Below, in pieces: positions 1-8,034 of a DNA stretch of 64,000 bases (position 1 is the first letter of the stretch; the number at the start of each line of letters is the position of its first letter). Made by a program: the position numbers and the translations under genes. The notes under the pieces were generated by a model that saw only the letters and a list, made by a program, of their open reading frames with translations, did no database searches and had not been told where the DNA came from. Source of the stretch: Halothermothrix orenii H 168. Lineage in GTDB: Bacteria > Bacillota > Halanaerobiia > Halanaerobiales > Halothermotrichaceae. Where the stretch lies: contig NC_011899.1 of NCBI RefSeq assembly GCF_000020485.1, positions 683,937 through 747,936 on the forward strand. The letters run 5' to 3'.

Positions 1-255
1 TGCCCTGGTGGTTGTGTTGGTGGTGGTGGTCAGCCCTATCCTACCAATGAAGAAACTATAAGATTAAGGGCCCAGGGCCTTTACCGGGATGATAAGGAAC
101 ATCAGATCAGGAAATCCCACGAAAATCCTGTTGTCAAAAAACTATATGAAGAATTTCTTGGCAAACCATTGAGTCATAAGTCTCATGAATTACTACACAC
201 CGGGTATGTTGTAAGATCAAAATACCCGGCCAATGTTGAATCTGATGCGGTTTAA
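1..255 (+). CDS. [FeFe]-hydrogenase catalytic subunit, C-terminal end (cut by window edge)
   Basis: Reading frame 1 is open from the first base to a TAA at 253-255, giving 84 residues that lack the N-terminus. It begins with CPGGCVGGGGQP, the last cysteine-bearing motif that holds the H-cluster in iron-only hydrogenases. It ends with the small-subunit-like tail (RKSHENP, then YEEFLGKPLSHKSHELLHT) typical of NADH- or ferredoxin-linked clostridial HydA. The enzyme evolves H2 from reduced ferredoxin, with or without NADH. It would be the terminal electron sink for the ferredoxin-reducing pathways further along. The N-terminal iron-sulfur domains lie outside the window, so the exact type (HndD-like or monomeric) cannot be told. 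A strong terminator follows at once, so this is the last gene of its operon. Confidence 0.9.
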   Translation, partial: CPGGCVGGGGQPYPTNEETIRLRAQGLYRDDKEHQIRKSHENPVVKKLYEEFLGKPLSHKSHELLHTGYVVRSKYPANVESDAV

Positions 256-271
256 TAATAAATAAAAGAAA

Positions 272-298
272 AGCCCTCTTAATAAGAGGGCTTTTTTT
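272..298 (+). terminator. Rho-independent terminator of the hydrogenase operon
   Basis: A perfect 9-bp stem (AGCCCTCTT / AAGAGGGCT) with a 3-nt loop is followed by seven T residues, 17 bp after the hydrogenase stop codon. Confidence 0.9.
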
Positions 299-473
299 AA
301 TGTTCAAAAATTATATACAGGTGTTTTTATGGGTTAATTTCAGGAATAAAAAATAATTAAAATTTTTCCTTATTAATAGTCAAATGTTGGGTTTTAATAC
401 AATGTCATCGAGGACGTCGTTTACTTTTTTAATGACTCATGACAAAAGTCAATTTGTTTGTGGTTAATCAATA

Positions 474-899
474 TTACTTCTGGGGGCGACTGGGAACAGA
501 AATTGATGTAAGGGCTTTTCCGGCCTCTATATCAGACCTTTCCCTGACAGCCAGGTCTCCTAGAGATACAATACCTACTAATCTGCCATTTTCCACAACC
601 GGGAGGCGCCTGATTTGTTTACTGGCCATGATTTGGGCTGCTTCTTCAACAGACATATCAGGGGTACCGTAGACAATGTCTCCCGTCATGACCTGGTGTA
701 CTGGCATGTTAATGTTACCGGCCTGGGCTACACTTCTTATTGTTATATCTCTGTCAGTAATTATACCTACTGGCCTGTTACCATCGGTTACAGGAACGGA
801 ACCAACATTAAGAGAACGCATTACCTGGGCTGCATCTTTAACAGAGGAATTGGGATTGATACTGGTTACATCACTGGTCATAATATCTTTTAGCTTCAT
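474..899 (-). CDS. CBS-domain pair protein
   Basis: This 141-residue protein is built almost wholly from two CBS motifs (about residues 1-60 and 65-125), which form one Bateman module. Repeated VGIITDRDI and LVGIVSLGDLA strands mark the two halves. Stand-alone CBS pairs of this size usually bind adenine nucleotides or similar ligands and act as small regulators or sensors; the ligand here is not predictable. The ATG is preceded by AAAGGAG. It lies tail-to-tail with the hydrogenase operon and downstream of fxsA on the same strand, so it may be co-transcribed with fxsA. There is no fused effector domain. Confidence 0.85.
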   Translation of the reverse strand: MKLKDIMTSDVTSINPNSSVKDAAQVMRSLNVGSVPVTDGNRPVGIITDRDITIRSVAQAGNINMPVHQVMTGDIVYGTPDMSVEEAAQIMASKQIRRLPVVENGRLVGIVSLGDLAVRERSDIEAGKALTSISVPSRPQK

Positions 900-960
900 T
901 TATGGTTCAACTCCTTTCATAAATATGTTGTGCAATAATTTAAAGTTTAATCATAAAATA

Positions 961-1407
961 TTATTTTTTTGTCTGTTGTTCTTCTTTTATAATTTCAACA
1001 GTTTTTGTACCCTGGTTGTCATTTGATGAAAAAGAAAATCTCCCTGATCTTATAAACTTGCTTAGTCGATTTTTAATTAAAGGTTTTATATATTTTCGGC
1101 TGAATGGAAGAACACAACCAAGACCGGAAAGGTCTGTTAAAAGCCCGGGGGTTATTAGCAATATCCCGCCGGTAAAAATAAGAAAACCATCAATTAAACT
1201 ATTGACCGGCATCCTTCCTTCAGAAAGGGAGGTGTTGATATCTTTAATAACTTTAGTACCCTGTTGTTTAACAAAAAAGGCTCCGATAAACCCGGTGATA
1301 GCAACCAGAAAGATGGTAAAAAAGAAACCAACTAAATGACTAAGTTTAACTAAAAGCGAAATTTCAGCCAGGGGAATCACAGTTAATATAAAAATAAGTT
1401 TTAACAA
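961..1407 (-). CDS. fxsA: FxsA family inner-membrane protein
   Basis: The protein is about 148 residues and highly hydrophobic at the N-terminus. It carries the FxsA pattern: an N-terminal helix with PLAEISLLV, then a GF(I/L)GAFFVKQQG segment and a glycine/proline-rich GGILLITPGLLTDLSGL helix, followed by a basic soluble tail. FxsA is a cytoplasmic membrane protein, named for suppressing phage T7 exclusion in E. coli; its normal role is unclear. A GTG at 1416 is in frame, but AAGGAG lies about 8 nt before a TTG at 1407, which I prefer. The gene is followed by the CBS gene on the same strand with a 60-bp gap. Confidence 0.82.
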   Translation of the reverse strand: MLKLIFILTVIPLAEISLLVKLSHLVGFFFTIFLVAITGFIGAFFVKQQGTKVIKDINTSLSEGRMPVNSLIDGFLIFTGGILLITPGLLTDLSGLGCVLPFSRKYIKPLIKNRLSKFIRSGRFSFSSNDNQGTKTVEIIKEEQQTKK

Positions 1408-1770
1408 ATCTACCACTCCTTAATTATAATGTGATAATTAACAAATTTATTAAATCCTGATTATGTAAAGTTTATATAAAATAAAGCAGTCACTCTTTTA
1501 AGTCTCTATTTCCCCGTTAAAGTTAATTATTATAAATTTTATTATGAAATGTATTTGAGTTTGATTTTTTTAAAAATGGCAAATGGTAATAAAGTGTCTT
1601 TTATATATTTATTCAGATAATGGGATTATTGTGCAAAATAAAATTATTTTAGATTATATTAATAACAGTAAATTCAGCAACATTTTATTTATTATGCCAA
1701 AATCCTACAAAAATATATTGACAAGTCATACAGATATTGCTATAATTATAAAAAAGGAGGGGACAAACAT
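1408..1770. other. Intergenic region, divergent fxsA / abrB
   Basis: This AT-rich gap of about 360 bp separates divergent genes. The only clear element is the sigma-A promoter of abrB at 1718-1746. A 63-codon open frame (1583-1774) runs through the promoter but has no ribosome binding site and a low-complexity composition, so I do not call it a gene. Confidence 0.6.
1718..1746 (+). promoter_or_regulatory. Consensus sigma-A promoter of abrB
   Basis: TTGACA (1718-1723) and TATAAT (1741-1746) are separated by exactly 17 bp, a perfect vegetative promoter. Transcription should start near 1753, giving an 18-nt leader that contains the AAAGGAGGGG ribosome binding site. Such strength suggests that control comes from repression, possibly by the AbrB product itself. 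Confidence 0.9.
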
Positions 1771-2031
1771 ATGAAAGCTACTGGTATTGTAAGGAAAATT
1801 GACGATTTAGGTAGAGTTGTTATACCTAAAGAATTACGTAGAACTATGAATATCGAGAAGAAAGACCCTATGGAAATCTATGTTGATGAAGACACAATAA
1901 TTCTCAAAAAATATGAACCGGCCTGTATTTTCTGTGGAAATGCTGAAAACACTATTGATTATATGGGTAAGTTTATCTGTAAGGATTGCCTCAACGAAAT
2001 GGTAGAAGTCTCGAATGGTAAGAGTGCCTGA
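1771..2031 (+). CDS. AbrB/SpoVT-type transcription regulator with C-terminal zinc-finger-like tail
   Basis: The 86-residue protein starts with the swapped-hairpin AbrB DNA-binding domain: MKATGIVRKIDDLGRVVIPK, then an ELR motif (residues 1-50). These proteins form dimers or tetramers that bind AT-rich promoters and govern the transition state. Residues 52-74 add a CxxC...CxxC cluster (CIFCGN, CKDC), which probably binds zinc. This C-terminal form is common in clostridial AbrB paralogues and differs from B. subtilis AbrB. It is a single-gene unit with its own perfect promoter and terminator. The ATG follows AAAAAGGAGGGG at good spacing. Confidence 0.92.
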   Translation: MKATGIVRKIDDLGRVVIPKELRRTMNIEKKDPMEIYVDEDTIILKKYEPACIFCGNAENTIDYMGKFICKDCLNEMVEVSNGKSA

Positions 2032-2064
2032 ACATAATTCTAAATTAAATACTTATTTCTGAGT

Positions 2065-2093
2065 ACCGCAACTGTAAAAAGTTGCGGTTTTTT
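2065..2093 (+). terminator. Terminator of abrB
   Basis: The ACCGCAACT / AGTTGCGGT stem has a 6-nt loop and is followed by TTTTTT. A second small hairpin (TACCCG ... CGGGTA, 2095-2117) comes right after. Confidence 0.88.
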
Positions 2094-2194
2094 ATACCCG
2101 TGGTAAGATACCGGGTATTATTTTTTAATGTCTTTATATAAAAAGCAGGAGATAAGGTAAAAACCGGAGAATTCCTATGGTGGAGGAGATATCT

Positions 2195-3571
2195 ATGGAT
2201 GAATTAAAATTTATTCATGCGTCTGATATACACCTGGGGAGTGTATTACATACAGGGACAACACATAAAGGGGATATTGGGGAAATTGTTAAAAAGGCTA
2301 CCTATAAGGCATTTTCCAGGATCTGTAATCACGCAATTGAATTTGAGGTAGATTTTGTTGTATTGTCCGGTGATATTTTTGATAGAGAGTCAAAATCAGT
2401 AGTTGCCATGAAACATTTTATAGGGGAATGTAAAAGGTTAAATGAAAAAGGTATTCCTGTATACCTGATTGCCGGTAATCATGATCCATTGCGGGAACAG
2501 GTGAATATTATGGATTTACCCCCTGATGTATTTATCTTCAGTGGAGATGAAGTAGAAAAGGAAGATTTTATTTCAGATGATGGCAGGATTTTAGCCAGAC
2601 TTATCGGACAATCTTATAAATCAAGGGCCCTTTCTGAAAAGATTCACCTTCAATATAACTCAGGAGAAAAAAGTGGGGTCTGGAACATTGGTTTATTGCA
2701 TACCCAGCTTGAACCCGGTAACAAGAATTATATACCATGTTCTTTACAGGAGTTAAATGAGATTAATAATATACATTACTGGGCCCTGGGCCATATTCAC
2801 CAATGTAAAATTTTACAACAGGGATTGCCAACCATAGCCTATCCAGGTATTCCCCAGGGTCGTGATTTTGGGGAGCAAGGTCCGGGAGGATGTCTTCTTG
2901 TAAACCTTGTACCTGAGAAATCCCCTGCTGTTAAATTTGTACCTGTATCCCCGGTTATCTGGAAAAGGATTGAAGTTAAGATAGGTGAAGGAAATACTGG
3001 TAAGGAAAACGAGAATCCACGTAATATTACAGAACTCCAGGAACTTTTATATAAAAAAGCCAGGGATTTAGTAAATGACATTCAGTTAAAGCCCCAGGGT
3101 TTAGATATACCGGCTGTTAAGACTGAAAATGTTGTTGAAGGTCTTGTAATTCAGTGGGTTATAACCGGTCGCAGTCATATTCATAACCTGTTGCAGGAGC
3201 AGGACGATGAGGAGATAGAGGAAGTTCTAATAGAGGGATTAAAATCTTTTCATGAAAGCAGACCTTTTCTCTGGACTGATTCTATTATTATAAGGACCGG
3301 TAAGCCTCTACCTGACATGAATATAATGAAAAAACACAATCCTGTATTTCAGGAAATAGAAAATATATCTTTTGATATTCTCGGGAAAGAAGAATTACAA
3401 AAAGAACTACTGGAAGAACTGGGTCAGGTCTGGGAACTGGCTGAAGATCATGAGAATATTAATGAAACAAAGATACAATTGGATAAAGAAACCATGAAAA
3501 CAATTATTGATCAGGCCCGACATCTGGTAATAGAAAAAATTTTAGAGAGGGGGGGCTGGGGTGAGGATTAA
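2195..3571 (+). CDS. DNA repair exonuclease, SbcD/Mre11-like metallophosphoesterase (YhaO type)
   Basis: The 458-residue protein begins with the calcineurin-like phosphoesterase core: KFIHASDIHLGS, VVLSGDIFDRES, PVYLIAGNHDP and WALGHIHQ. These supply the metal-binding Asp, His and Asn residues of Mre11/SbcD nucleases. The C-terminal 200 residues resemble YhaO more than SbcD. YhaO works with the large ATPase YhaN, encoded next with an 11-bp overlap, so the pair probably forms an SbcCD-like complex that cleans DNA ends. An upstream in-frame ATG exists at 2177, but GGAGGAG (2182-2188) lies 6 nt before the ATG at 2195, which I take as the start. Confidence 0.88.
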   Translation: MDELKFIHASDIHLGSVLHTGTTHKGDIGEIVKKATYKAFSRICNHAIEFEVDFVVLSGDIFDRESKSVVAMKHFIGECKRLNEKGIPVYLIAGNHDPLREQVNIMDLPPDVFIFSGDEVEKEDFISDDGRILARLIGQSYKSRALSEKIHLQYNSGEKSGVWNIGLLHTQLEPGNKNYIPCSLQELNEINNIHYWALGHIHQCKILQQGLPTIAYPGIPQGRDFGEQGPGGCLLVNLVPEKSPAVKFVPVSPVIWKRIEVKIGEGNTGKENENPRNITELQELLYKKARDLVNDIQLKPQGLDIPAVKTENVVEGLVIQWVITGRSHIHNLLQEQDDEEIEEVLIEGLKSFHESRPFLWTDSIIIRTGKPLPDMNIMKKHNPVFQEIENISFDILGKEELQKELLEELGQVWELAEDHENINETKIQLDKETMKTIIDQARHLVIEKILERGGWGED

Positions 3572-6467
3572 GAGTCTTTATATAAAGGATTTTGGTATCT
3601 TCCGGGAGCAGAAGCTGGAAAAGATAGCTCCAGGTATGGTTGTGATTGGTGGCCCCAATAGAGCTGGAAAAACTACTTTTCTTAATATAATTAGGTATCT
3701 CTGGTTTGGTTTTCCATCTAAAAAAACTCTACCGCCTGCCCTGAGGAAGTATGAAGTGGAGGCAGATATTGCCCTTGACAACGAAGATGAATATAACATC
3801 TATGTAGAAGGACAGGCTCCTCCGAAAATTACAGCTATTAGGGCAAACTCAGACCAGATAAAAAGTTTTGAAGAACTGGTCGGGGTAGATGAGTTTACAT
3901 ACCATCGTTTGTTTACCATACCCCTGAATGAGCTAAATAAAATCCCCTCAGGGGTTGAAGATGAAGAAAGGATTCAGTCCCTTCTGCTGGGGGCAGGACT
4001 TAAAGAAATTTTATTAATTCCCAGGATTAAAGATGAACTATATAAAAAGGCCTATAATATAGGGAGAAAACACGGCAACCCAAGATATGGCCAGTTTAAA
4101 CCCTATTTTGATAGAATTAAAGAAGGTATAAAAAATAGACAAAAGGCCCTGTCACAGGTCCGGGAGTATGAAAAAATTAAGGATAAATTATCTAAGGTTA
4201 ACTTTGAAATTAATGAACTGGAAAATTCAACAATTCCTGACCTGGAACATAGATTGACACTTCTGGATGTACTTCACAACAATTATCAGGATTTCCAGCA
4301 ACTTAATAAATTAAAAATCAGTTTAAACCGACCAGAGATAAAGGACCTTTTATTAAATTTTCCTGTTGAACTTGTGGAAAGGGTAAAGGGGCTTAAAGAT
4401 AAGTATTTAAATTTGAAGGAAAATTATAATAATCTAAAAACAGAATTTAAAATTGAGACCGGGGTTCAGGATGTTAAAAACAATATTGAAAAATTACTGG
4501 ACCATGATGACAGGATTAAAACCATGTTCCAAAAATTATCGGGTCTCAGGGAAAAAGTTAAACAATATAAAAAACAAAAAGAGAATTTAACGCGGAACAG
4601 GAATGAATTATTTATTGAAATGGAACAAATAAATTCAGCCTGGCAAAGCTTTAAAGATCTTAAGGAAATTAAAACTGATGCAATTGAACAAAAGGATCTT
4701 GAAGATTGTCTTATCAACTATACAGAATTGAGTAATACCAGGAATAATTATTTAAAAGAGATAAATGAACTGGAAGATGAAAAGGCCAGACTGGAGGAAC
4801 AATTAAAGAGTATATCAGAAAAACATGTGGTTATTAATCTTGGGAAATATTTTATTCTGGCCCTTATTATTACTATATCAGGGGCTGGTCTTTCTATTAT
4901 AAATCCTGTTATGGGGATAATTATTGGGACAGGTGGTGTCTCTGTACTTGCATTGTACTGGTGGTATAAAGGATTTTTAACCCGGGTAAGTTATGAAAGA
5001 AAGGAAGATTTAAACCAACGTCTGAAAGACATCAATGGGAAGCTAAATTATAAAAACAGTGAATTTAATAAAATTCAGGACAGGCTTTCTTCTGTAATTA
5101 ATAAATTTCATGGGTATAGCCAAAAGCTGGGCCTTAAAGAAGAATCCCCTCCTGAACTTGTAAGGTTGTATTTTGATAAGGTTCAGGGATTAAAGAAAAA
5201 AATTAAAGGGTGGCAACAGAGGATTGAAGATAATGAAAAATATGCCCGGGAACTTGATGAACGGTTATTTGAAATTATTAAGTTGCTAACTTCTTTTCCA
5301 GACATATCAGGAGGAGAAATAGTCAATTATTTTCTTAATTTAAAAAACTATGATTACAGAATAACATACAGTGATAAGTTGTTTTCAGCGGTAGAAGAAT
5401 TATATGAATATCTCCAGTTAGCCCGGAGGATTAAGGAGCAAGAAGAAAAACTTGCCGGGGTTACCCGGGAAATAGTTGACCTAATAAAGCCCAATAATCA
5501 GGAGAAATTAATGGAAGAAATAACTATTTTTTTTAAACGGGCTGAGGATTATGAAAAATATGCAGAAATGAGGTCAGAGGCAAGGCTTCTGGAGGTTAAA
5601 ATAACCGGAAATTTGAATACCCGGAGGGTTAGAAACTCTCTGGAATACGCTGCAGTAAATAATATACTGGTAAATATAGATCGAAATTACATTAAATCAA
5701 ATGATGGCTCCGGATTAATAAATATACTGGATAAGTTATACCGGGATTATACTTCGCAAAAAGATATAGAAAAGGATTTTAGACAGACAGAAACTCGTCT
5801 TGAAAAGGTGTCCGGAAAACTTGAGAATCTCAAAGAAGAAAGGAAACTTCTACAGGATAAATTAAAAGAACTGTCTACTGTTGAAAAGTTACATAATGCC
5901 CAGGCTCAGATTGATGAAGGCAGGAACCGGTTGCAATATCTGGCTGAAAAGTATGCTCTCTATAAGACAGCAACCTATCTTCTTGACCAGGTGCAAAACA
6001 GGTTTATTGAAAGGGCCCGGGAGACCCTGTTGAGTGATGCCAGTAATCTATTTAATCAGATAACAGGTGGCGAATATAAAAAAATATTACCACCGGATAA
6101 TCTACTCAAAATTGATTTCCAGGCTGTATTAAGTAATGGTAATACCCAGAAAACAGTTAATGTTTTAAGCCGGGGAACAAGGGAACAGCTCTATCTGGCT
6201 ATCAGGGTCAGTAGGTTAAGGCAAATAAAGCCACCCCTGCCTGTTATAATTGACGATTCCCTTGTAAATTTTGATAGCAGGCATTTAGAAAAAACTATAG
6301 AAATATTATCTGACCTCGCCGAAACCCATCAGGTATTTATTTTGACCTGCCATCATCGTTTAGTTGATTACATTGAGAGAAAGAATCATAAAACCCAGTT
6401 CTGGAAATTGGAGAAAGGTGTTTTTAACCCTTCAAGTGGAGCAGAACTAAAAACAGTGTTAAAGTAG
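3561..6467 (+). CDS. YhaN-like large AAA/SMC-type ATPase, partner of the SbcD-like nuclease
   Basis: The 968-residue protein has an N-terminal ABC-type ATPase half with Walker A GPNRAGKTTF (about residues 32-41). Two long charged coiled-coil arms follow, then a C-terminal half with the signature-like LSRGTREQLYLAIR and Walker B PVIIDDSLVNFDS. Around residues 428-470 two hydrophobic helices (starting YFILALIITISGAG and ending VLALYWWYKG) interrupt the coils. This is seen in the YhaN family and suggests anchoring to the membrane. It should be the ATP-driven partner of the upstream nuclease. The start is GTG inside the end of the preceding gene, after a G-rich ribosome binding site. Confidence 0.87.
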   Translation: MRIKSLYIKDFGIFREQKLEKIAPGMVVIGGPNRAGKTTFLNIIRYLWFGFPSKKTLPPALRKYEVEADIALDNEDEYNIYVEGQAPPKITAIRANSDQIKSFEELVGVDEFTYHRLFTIPLNELNKIPSGVEDEERIQSLLLGAGLKEILLIPRIKDELYKKAYNIGRKHGNPRYGQFKPYFDRIKEGIKNRQKALSQVREYEKIKDKLSKVNFEINELENSTIPDLEHRLTLLDVLHNNYQDFQQLNKLKISLNRPEIKDLLLNFPVELVERVKGLKDKYLNLKENYNNLKTEFKIETGVQDVKNNIEKLLDHDDRIKTMFQKLSGLREKVKQYKKQKENLTRNRNELFIEMEQINSAWQSFKDLKEIKTDAIEQKDLEDCLINYTELSNTRNNYLKEINELEDEKARLEEQLKSISEKHVVINLGKYFILALIITISGAGLSIINPVMGIIIGTGGVSVLALYWWYKGFLTRVSYERKEDLNQRLKDINGKLNYKNSEFNKIQDRLSSVINKFHGYSQKLGLKEESPPELVRLYFDKVQGLKKKIKGWQQRIEDNEKYARELDERLFEIIKLLTSFPDISGGEIVNYFLNLKNYDYRITYSDKLFSAVEELYEYLQLARRIKEQEEKLAGVTREIVDLIKPNNQEKLMEEITIFFKRAEDYEKYAEMRSEARLLEVKITGNLNTRRVRNSLEYAAVNNILVNIDRNYIKSNDGSGLINILDKLYRDYTSQKDIEKDFRQTETRLEKVSGKLENLKEERKLLQDKLKELSTVEKLHNAQAQIDEGRNRLQYLAEKYALYKTATYLLDQVQNRFIERARETLLSDASNLFNQITGGEYKKILPPDNLLKIDFQAVLSNGNTQKTVNVLSRGTREQLYLAIRVSRLRQIKPPLPVIIDDSLVNFDSRHLEKTIEILSDLAETHQVFILTCHHRLVDYIERKNHKTQFWKLEKGVFNPSSGAELKTVLK

Positions 6468-6496
6468 CTTCCGGTTTAATTCCGGAAGTTTTTTTT
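6468..6496 (+). terminator. Terminator of the yhaO-yhaN unit
   Basis: The CTTCCGG / CCGGAAG stem with a 7-nt loop is followed by eight T residues and starts directly after the stop codon. Confidence 0.85.
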
Positions 6497-6557
6497 AAAA
6501 AATTTATCAGGTTGATTTTTATATAAATTTCAGGAAAAAATATTAAGACAATATAAG

Positions 6558-7745
6558 TTAAATGAGGGTAAAGAATTTATAAATAAAATTTGCTGCAATT
6601 CCAGCGGCAAGTCCACCCAGAAAATGACTGGTAATTGCCTTCGAAATTAATTTCCGGTGATTCAGGGCGTCCATCATGGCTACATGAGTGCTTAAAAAAC
6701 CACTCCAGCACATTCCCATTGCTGTAAAGACAGCAATTTCATTGCCACCAATGATATTTTCGGCAAGAAATTTAGGGACGAGACTTAAGGCTGCTCCGAC
6801 AGCACCAAGAGCTGTAATGGGGAAGGCGATGGCTTCCGGACTTTTAAATCCAAAAAGGGGTTTTATGATAGGTGATAAAAACTTTCCAATACGTGGTAGA
6901 AGCTCTACTCCTTCGAAGGCCTGACCCTGATAACCTGTAGAGGGGTCAGCCGGGCCAAAGGTTAGAAGCATAATTACCGTACATATAATAACTACACCCG
7001 GTATAATACTCAACCCGATATCGACTCCCAATTTGCCACCTTCCAGCATCGAAGATAAAAACCTTTCCATAAAGGAATTGGTTCCTTCAGGGGTAACCTT
7101 TAGATTAAGGAAATCCCTTTCTTCTATGTTTTCTATTTTTTTCTGGTCAATATCAGTTGAATAATCTTCAATGTTGAAATATTTTTTAACCCTGTATTTC
7201 ATAATTCTAACACTGATTATACTCCCTATTACGGCCCCCAGGTTTCCTATCAAAGCTTCTTTAAAATAACCGAGACCGGTCATAAAAGTGGTTAAAATTA
7301 ACCCCATTCCAAAGGCAGTCCCCAGGTTACAGAGACAGGGGACTTCAACCCGGTGAAAATATTTTAGGTATCCCCTTTCTTTGGTAAGGGATATAATGGC
7401 AGGATTATCTGATAAATAAGTAGTAACAATCCCCAGAAAAGAGACCCCGGGAAGGTTGTACAGGGGCCGCATCAGGGGAGCAAAAATTTTATTTAAAATC
7501 CTTACCAGTCCAAATTCAGTGGCCATTTTTCCAAAGGCACCGGCCAAAACAGCTATGGCCATAATATAAAAGACGGTATCCATAAGAAGTTTGTATGCAG
7601 TGTTCATTAACGTTGAAAACATATTGGCAATACCCATCTTTGTTCCTGTATATCCAAAGAAAAGGCCAATGATTCCTACAAAAAGAATGGTATCCAGATA
7701 CCTTTTTAGAAACTTAACTTTTCCGGAGTGTGTTTTGTGGTTCAA
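6558..7745 (-). CDS. Nucleoside-recognition (Gate) domain membrane protein, YjiH-like
   Basis: This 395-residue integral membrane protein has about 8-10 hydrophobic segments. Two Gate-type blocks (around residues 45-170 and 240-390) show SDNPAIISLTKERG and MGMCWSGFLSTHVAMMDAL patterns. The Gate fold is shared with nucleoside transporters and with the sporulation proteins SpmA/SpmB. The solute is unknown; names such as nucleoside transporter should be treated with care. The gene is read alone on the minus strand between convergent yhaN and the divergent cell-wall cluster. The start is TTG at 7745, preceded by GGAGGAG at 6-nt spacing. Confidence 0.75.
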   Translation of the reverse strand: MNHKTHSGKVKFLKRYLDTILFVGIIGLFFGYTGTKMGIANMFSTLMNTAYKLLMDTVFYIMAIAVLAGAFGKMATEFGLVRILNKIFAPLMRPLYNLPGVSFLGIVTTYLSDNPAIISLTKERGYLKYFHRVEVPCLCNLGTAFGMGLILTTFMTGLGYFKEALIGNLGAVIGSIISVRIMKYRVKKYFNIEDYSTDIDQKKIENIEERDFLNLKVTPEGTNSFMERFLSSMLEGGKLGVDIGLSIIPGVVIICTVIMLLTFGPADPSTGYQGQAFEGVELLPRIGKFLSPIIKPLFGFKSPEAIAFPITALGAVGAALSLVPKFLAENIIGGNEIAVFTAMGMCWSGFLSTHVAMMDALNHRKLISKAITSHFLGGLAAGIAANFIYKFFTLI

Positions 7746-7971
7746 ATCTTACTCCTCCTTAAAAAGGGAATAATTTAAGACAATTTAATTATAACTTAAT
7801 AAAGTTACTATTACAATACAGATACAGATCTGAAATACTAACATAGACTGCAATTTTTAGGAACTACAGGCTTATAAATTGATATTAAGAACCCAAAAAA
7901 ACCATCATTAGAAAAATATAATTGAAAATACTAAAAAAACCTTAATAAAAAATATTTTACATAACTTACTA

Positions 7972-8001
7972 TTGTTACTATCATATTAAATATTGTATAA
8001 T
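7972..8001 (+). promoter_or_regulatory. Probable sigma-A promoter of the LysM subtilase
   Basis: TTGTTA (7972-7977), an 18-bp spacer and TATAAT (7996-8001) lie 34 bp before the TTG start. The -35 hexamer is imperfect. Confidence 0.6.
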
Positions 8002-8034
8002 TAAAAAGACAAAATAGAGAAGGAGGGGTGTTTA

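Noticed and set aside
1583-1774. 63-codon frame upstream of abrB
   Set aside because: It overlaps the abrB promoter, has no ribosome binding site and is AT-rich low complexity.
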